Source of the DNA: Peribacillus sp. FSL P2-0133 | GTDB lineage: Bacteria; Bacillota; Bacilli; Bacillales; DSM-1321 | Reading direction: 5' to 3' | Assembly: GCF_037975445.1 (NCBI RefSeq) | Contig: NZ_CP150254.1 | Span: 494,001 to 558,000, forward strand | Length of the DNA stretch: 64,000 bases | Shown here: positions 60,512 through 64,000 of the stretch, one piece after another | Position numbering within the stretch: the first letter of the stretch is position 1 | How the letters are laid out: every line of letters begins with the position of its first letter | Program-made: the position numbers and the translations under genes | Notes under the pieces: generated by a model | Seen by the model: only the letters and a program-made list of their open reading frames with translations | Database searches by the model: none | What the model was told of the DNA's origin: nothing

Positions 60512-61747
60512 ATGGAGAATTATAATGGTGATGAGCAAGTCAGAGTCAAGGCAGAACGGAAAAAGGGTAAATCTCTTTGGATAACCAGTCTTGTTTCCGG
60601 AGCGGTTGCTTCTATGGTTACATCGTCTGTATTTCTATTTGGCGGGGATTTTATAGATCAAGGGAAAAGTTCAGTGAATGAGGCAACAGAAACGGCAGGT
60701 GTACAGCAAACGGAAAGTGTTGAAAAGGATAAAAGTGTCACGGCGGAAAAGTTATCGACAAGTACGGATTCAAATGATAGGGCAGAGATGGTCGAATCAG
60801 CATCCAAATCAATTGTAGGGGTCGTGAATTTACAGGAGATGCAAAACCAGAACCCGTACCAGCAGCAAAGCACGGAGAGCGAAACGGTTGAGAGCGGCAC
60901 TGGCTCAGGGGTCATATATAAAAAAGCTAATGGGAAAGCCTATATCATCACGAACAATCATGTTATTGAAGGAGCTAAGGAAGTCGAAATTTCATTGTAT
61001 GATGGACAAAAGGCAACAGCAGCGGTTGTCGGCGCGGATGCTTTGACGGATTTAGCGGTTTTGACAATTGATGCCTCGAAAGCACCGGAGGGAATTAAAT
61101 TCGGTAATTCTGATAGCATGCGTCCAGGTGAAGAAGTATTGGCAATTGGCAACCCACTTGGACTTGATTTTTCACGATCGGTTACACAAGGGATCGTCAG
61201 TGCGACCGGACGCTCCATTTCAGTCGATACCTCGGATGGGGAGTGGGAACTTGATGTCCTTCAAACAGATGCAGCGATCAACCCTGGCAATAGCGGCGGT
61301 GCTTTGATCAACACCGCTGGGGAAGTGATCGGCATAAACAGCTTGAAGATTTCCGAAAACGGTGTGGAAGGCTTAGGGTTTGCCATACCAAGCAATGATG
61401 TGATTCCGATTGTTACGGAGCTGATTGAAAATGGGAAAATCACGCGTCCATATTTAGGAGTCAGCTTGGCCAGTATGGAAGAACTGCCGCAATATTACAT
61501 TCAAAATGTTCCTGAAGCCGTAAAGTCCGGTGTAATGGTGACGAGTATAGAAGCGGGATCGGCTGCGGCGAATGGAGGGCTTAAGCAACAGGATATCATC
61601 GTTGAAATTGATGGAACGAAAATAAATACAGCCGCTGCATTAAGGAAGTACTTATATACAGATAAGAAAATCGGCGATAAAGTAAAGGTTAAAGTATATA
61701 GGGGTACTGAAGAGAAAACGGTAACGTTAACCTTGCAAAAACCATAG
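60512..61747 (+). CDS. HtrA/DegP-like membrane-anchored serine protease
   Basis: The 411-residue protein has a short basic cytoplasmic N terminus, one membrane segment (about 25-47), a Ser/Thr/Glu-rich linker, a trypsin-like domain with catalytic His in ITNNHVIEGA (near 149), Asp in DALTDLAVLTID (near 179) and Ser in NPGNSGGALIN (near 260), and a C-terminal PDZ domain (about 310-405). Bacillus HtrA, HtrB and YyxA share this plan and clear misfolded secreted proteins, usually under CssRS control. The start follows CTAGGAGGGG. It has its own terminator. Confidence 0.94.
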   Translation: MENYNGDEQVRVKAERKKGKSLWITSLVSGAVASMVTSSVFLFGGDFIDQGKSSVNEATETAGVQQTESVEKDKSVTAEKLSTSTDSNDRAEMVESASKSIVGVVNLQEMQNQNPYQQQSTESETVESGTGSGVIYKKANGKAYIITNNHVIEGAKEVEISLYDGQKATAAVVGADALTDLAVLTIDASKAPEGIKFGNSDSMRPGEEVLAIGNPLGLDFSRSVTQGIVSATGRSISVDTSDGEWELDVLQTDAAINPGNSGGALINTAGEVIGINSLKISENGVEGLGFAIPSNDVIPIVTELIENGKITRPYLGVSLASMEELPQYYIQNVPEAVKSGVMVTSIEAGSAAANGGLKQQDIIVEIDGTKINTAAALRKYLYTDKKIGDKVKVKVYRGTEEKTVTLTLQKP

Positions 61748-61756
61748 AAAGTAGTT

Positions 61757-61788
61757 AGCCCCCTGATTAATCATCAGGGGGCTTTTAA
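61757..61788 (+). terminator. Intrinsic terminator after the HtrA-like gene
   Basis: AGCCCCCTGAT (61757-61767) pairs with ATCAGGGGGCT (61773-61783) around TAATC, followed by TTTAATT. Confidence 0.92.
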
Positions 61789-62011
61789 TTGGAAGTCGAG
61801 AAGTTTTTAGTAGTATAGAAAAGGTTAATATAGGAAAAAGTAGATAGTGTATTTGCACTGTTTTGCAGATTTTTCATATAGTCTTGAATACCTAAAAGCT
61901 AATAGTAGCACGTTCTATTTGTCAAGGTTTTCATTGTGAATATGTTAAAATATAGAAAAGATTTGACAAATTTGTGAAATGTCATAAAATAGAAAGAAAG
62001 GGGATGAAATT

Positions 62012-62326
62012 ATGGAAGCTAATCAGAAGATGTTAGATGCAGTGAAATGGGTATCGGGCACAGGTTGTGTAATCGGAATTATTATTTTTGCTTTAAGTTT
62101 CTTTGTAAGCGATTACAATAAAGATTATATATTTACCGCCGTTGGAATCGCCATCACACTAAGCGCAGCTGCAATTTTTCTAGTTGGTATATTTTTTGTC
62201 CTGACAGAAGAAATGGTAATGAAAACACATAAAGGTGAAAGAATTGTACCGGAAACGACTAAAATCATAAAAATGAAGTCAAAGGCTAACACTCAAACAA
62301 AAAGAAGTACAGAATTCAGTAACTAA
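62012..62326 (+). CDS. Small two-segment membrane protein of unknown function
   Basis: The 104-residue protein has two membrane segments (about 17-38 and 46-70: VIGIIIFALSFFV and AVGIAITLSAAAIFLVGIFFVL) and a basic C-terminal tail (KIIKMKSKANTQTKRSTEF). The ATG follows AAAGGGGATGAAATT, a strong ribosome site, so it is a translated gene. I do not recognise the family. It has no obvious operon partner. Confidence 0.65.
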   Translation: MEANQKMLDAVKWVSGTGCVIGIIIFALSFFVSDYNKDYIFTAVGIAITLSAAAIFLVGIFFVLTEEMVMKTHKGERIVPETTKIIKMKSKANTQTKRSTEFSN

Positions 62327-62634
62327 AACGAGGAATATAGCATAATGAACTTGCATTCTATCATCAGATTTACTAACATGGATGAACGCCTGTCTAAAGA
62401 ATTTGAGTCAAAGTGATCCGAATGATTGAATGCGCTTTCATTTTGTGGAGGACTTGGATTAATTATCAGTTGGCTACTTTTTAATTCAATACAATATACT
62501 GCACTCGTCATGTACCAAAAAAATATTTCAAGTAACCCTTTGTATTTGAAATACATACGATGTGCTTGGACATTCAAACCAAACTGCCTGAACGCCAGGA
62601 AGTTTTCACTTTGATTTTGAACTATATCCACGAG

Positions 62635-62665
62635 AAAAGGACACTTTTAAAAAGTCCTTTTTTTG
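62635..62665 (+). terminator. Terminator-like stem
   Basis: AAAGGAC (62636-62642) pairs with GTCCTTT (62653-62659) and is followed by TTTTTG. It may end transcription from the small membrane protein gene or from a lost gene. Confidence 0.65.
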
Positions 62666-62819
62666 TGGTTTTTTTATGCACTTTTCCTTGAAGATACAAA
62701 AGGGATGTCGTTGATTTTTGAGTAGTGAGTTTCCAAAAGCCGGAGTTTATTGAACCACCAAATGTACTTTTTTGTAAAATGGTTTCTGTCCTGTCCTACA
62801 GATATTGATAAACAACTTG

Positions 62820-62835
62820 ACTAGTTGTAACTAGT
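62820..62835. repeat. Perfect inverted repeat
   Basis: ACTAGTT-GT-AACTAGT is a 16-bp perfect palindrome with flanking TTGA/TTTGAC. It is a possible operator for an unknown regulator; no gene is directly downstream. Confidence 0.5.
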
Positions 62836-63363
62836 TTGACTGACCCCTGAATTACTTCACCCAAGACTACTGCTATACGGCTGTTTAGGAATACTGACAG
62901 GGCAATAAGTATTGCGAGGAGAATAAAGCCAATTACATTTCACACTCGTTATTTCCTTATATATATATAATATTGACCAGTGTAGGATCATAAGGGTATG
63001 GAAGCATGGAAACAACATCGTGTACAATGCGGCTACCATTTACCAACTTCCATGGCCGAGTTAAAAAAATCCGCTATAAATCATGTTTTCCAACGATAGA
63101 AACCTAATTAGCAGGATAGGTAATTTAATTCATAATCTTTATAAGTCTTGAGGCAATAAACGCGGTGAATATAATGTGAAAAATTTATTTCATTATATTA
63201 GAGTAATATTAAACGGAAAGTGATCGATACTGTCAGCAATCCTGTACTGATAAGTGAATTTTCCATAGGTAATTTATTAAACAATTATTATATTTCATTT
63301 GCTGAAGATTTTCGAACATTTCTGTTCATTTACCATCTTCTTACTGCTCTTTATTGAACTTTA

Positions 63364-63379
63364 TGTGACAGATGTCACT
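63364..63379 (+). promoter_or_regulatory. FNR/CRP-family binding site upstream of qoxA
   Basis: TGTGA-CAGATG-TCACT fits the Bacillus FNR consensus TGTGA-N6-TCACA with one change and correct spacing. It is 120 bp before the qoxA ATG, so it could link the terminal oxidase operon to oxygen status. The spaced palindrome GTGAC/GTCAC followed by T-rich DNA could alternatively be read as a weak stem. Confidence 0.6.
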
Positions 63380-63498
63380 TTATATTGTCTTTTTTTACAC
63401 TTGGGATTAATATTGGTATGTCGGGTTTTTGAACATGGTAACACTTTGTCCGAATAATTACCAATTGGAATTTTATTATGTAAGAAAGGGGTAGTACT

Positions 63499-64000
63499 AT
63501 GAAAATAAAATGGGCTCTATTAACTATACTTTTTACAATTGCCACTGTGCTAACCGGTTGCGATAACCCATTAATGGTCTTGGACCCTAAAGGGCCAGTA
63601 GCTGCAACACAAGCAGATGTTATTATGATTTCGATATGGACAATGTCCTTTGTCGTCCTTGTCGTTATGGTACTGTATATCTTCATGATAATGAAATATC
63701 GTGCTTCCAAACAACGTGATGATTATGAACCGCCTCATATAGAAGGAAGTAAGGTTCTTGAAATAATTTGGGTTGCGATTCCAATTTTAATCGTCGCTTT
63801 CCTATCCGTTGTTACTGTTAAAACAACAAATGAAGTTGAGGCAACACCTAAAGGGTACGGAGATCAAGAACCTTTAGTTATTTACGCTTCATCTTCCAAC
63901 TGGAAATGGCATTTTAGTTATCCGGAAGAGGATATCGAAACGGTCAACTATCTGTTTATACCTACTAACCGACCAATTGAATTTAAACTTTACTCATTCG
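63499..64000 (+). CDS. qoxA: Cytochrome aa3 quinol oxidase subunit II (QoxA), 3' end cut by the window
   Basis: ATG 63499 follows GAAAGGGGTAGTACT. The 167 visible residues show a lipoprotein signal with lipobox VLTGCDNP, two membrane segments (about 40-62 and 85-107: IMISIWTMSFVVLVVMVLYIFMI and VLEIIWVAIPILIVAFLSVVTV) and the beginning of the external cupredoxin-like domain with SSNWKWHFSYPEEDIETVNYL. It lacks the CuA ligands expected only in cytochrome c oxidases, as far as the visible part can tell, and the KGPVAATQADVIM start of the mature region is typical of QoxA. It should be followed by qoxBCD beyond the window. Confidence 0.93.
   Translation, partial: MKIKWALLTILFTIATVLTGCDNPLMVLDPKGPVAATQADVIMISIWTMSFVVLVVMVLYIFMIMKYRASKQRDDYEPPHIEGSKVLEIIWVAIPILIVAFLSVVTVKTTNEVEATPKGYGDQEPLVIYASSSNWKWHFSYPEEDIETVNYLFIPTNRPIEFKLYSF

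Larger units (their letters stand above)
62327..63363. other. Long sparse region without a supported gene
   Basis: More than 1 kb with several short open frames, none with a ribosome site or recognisable protein. It holds a terminator-like stem (62635-62665), a perfect inverted repeat (62820-62835) and AT-rich promoter-like DNA before the oxidase genes. It may be decayed genes or a long leader and regulatory region. Confidence 0.5.

Noticed and set aside
62426..62614. 62-codon plus-strand frame in the sparse region
   Set aside because: No ribosome site and no recognisable domain; the opposite strand also stays open across much of the stretch, as expected by chance in AT-rich DNA.

Overview
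The window is a 64 kb chromosomal stretch of a low-GC, spore-forming type Bacillota, most likely a Bacillaceae of the Peribacillus/Bacillus simplex kind. The grounds are strong Shine-Dalgarno sites, frequent TTG/GTG starts, intrinsic terminators after most units, and Bacillus-type leaders (preQ1-I, T-box, SAM-I) and protein families (YwqH/YwqI/LXG, HssRS-HrtAB, YwaD, BrnQ, Qox). The genus is an inference from overall resemblance; no rRNA or marker gene is present. Both ends cut genes: a cadherin-like repeat protein at the left and the quinol oxidase subunit II gene at the right.

Layout. 1-6.2 kb: a secreted cadherin-like protein, a PAS sensor kinase, a TVP38-type membrane protein, a queuosine-precursor transporter (QueT) behind a preQ1-I riboswitch, a YbaK-type deacylase, a CBS/HEPN-like protein and a DUF3892 protein. 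6.3-11.7 kb: an alcohol-metabolism locus in which a Zn-alcohol dehydrogenase sits behind a near-consensus sigma-54 promoter, facing a divergent operon of iron alcohol dehydrogenase, sensor kinase and NtrC-type activator. 12-13.4 kb: a secreted M28 aminopeptidase. 13.6-20.2 kb: a type VII secretion (LXG) toxin locus. Two helical partner proteins and a GC-rich toxin body are joined abruptly to an AT-rich toxin tip. An AT-rich tail follows with three members of one putative immunity family, two small Imm59-like proteins, and an ADP-ribosylglycohydrolase.

20.3-31.8 kb: a DUF445 protein, a bile-acid/sodium symporter-family carrier, a heme-stress module (hssRS-hrtBA with an HssR-type direct repeat), a biotin operon bioF-bioH-bioC behind a BirA box, and a YitT protein. 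31.9-40.4 kb: a sugar ABC importer, its LacI-type regulator and a second unit of ThuA, two Gfo/Idh/MocA dehydrogenases and a sugar isomerase; three LacI-type operators tie the two units together. 40.5 kb: an array of 18/21-nt tandem repeats. 40.7-45.4 kb: RluF, an EamA transporter, an aldo/keto reductase broken by one in-frame stop, and BrnQ behind a T-box.

45.5-64 kb: a 57-residue basic protein, a large TPR/dynamin-like GTPase, and a SAM-I riboswitch controlling an RbsBAC-type ABC importer, an unusual pairing that suggests uptake of a SAM-cycle sugar or nucleoside. Then come an HxlR regulator with a divergent quinone-reductase-like flavoprotein, a FabH-type synthase, flavohemoglobin, a scar of an IS3 fragment joined to a broken cytosine/purine permease, a membrane-anchored XRE regulator, a lipoprotein, an HtrA protease, a small membrane protein, a long sparse region with an FNR-like site, and qoxA.
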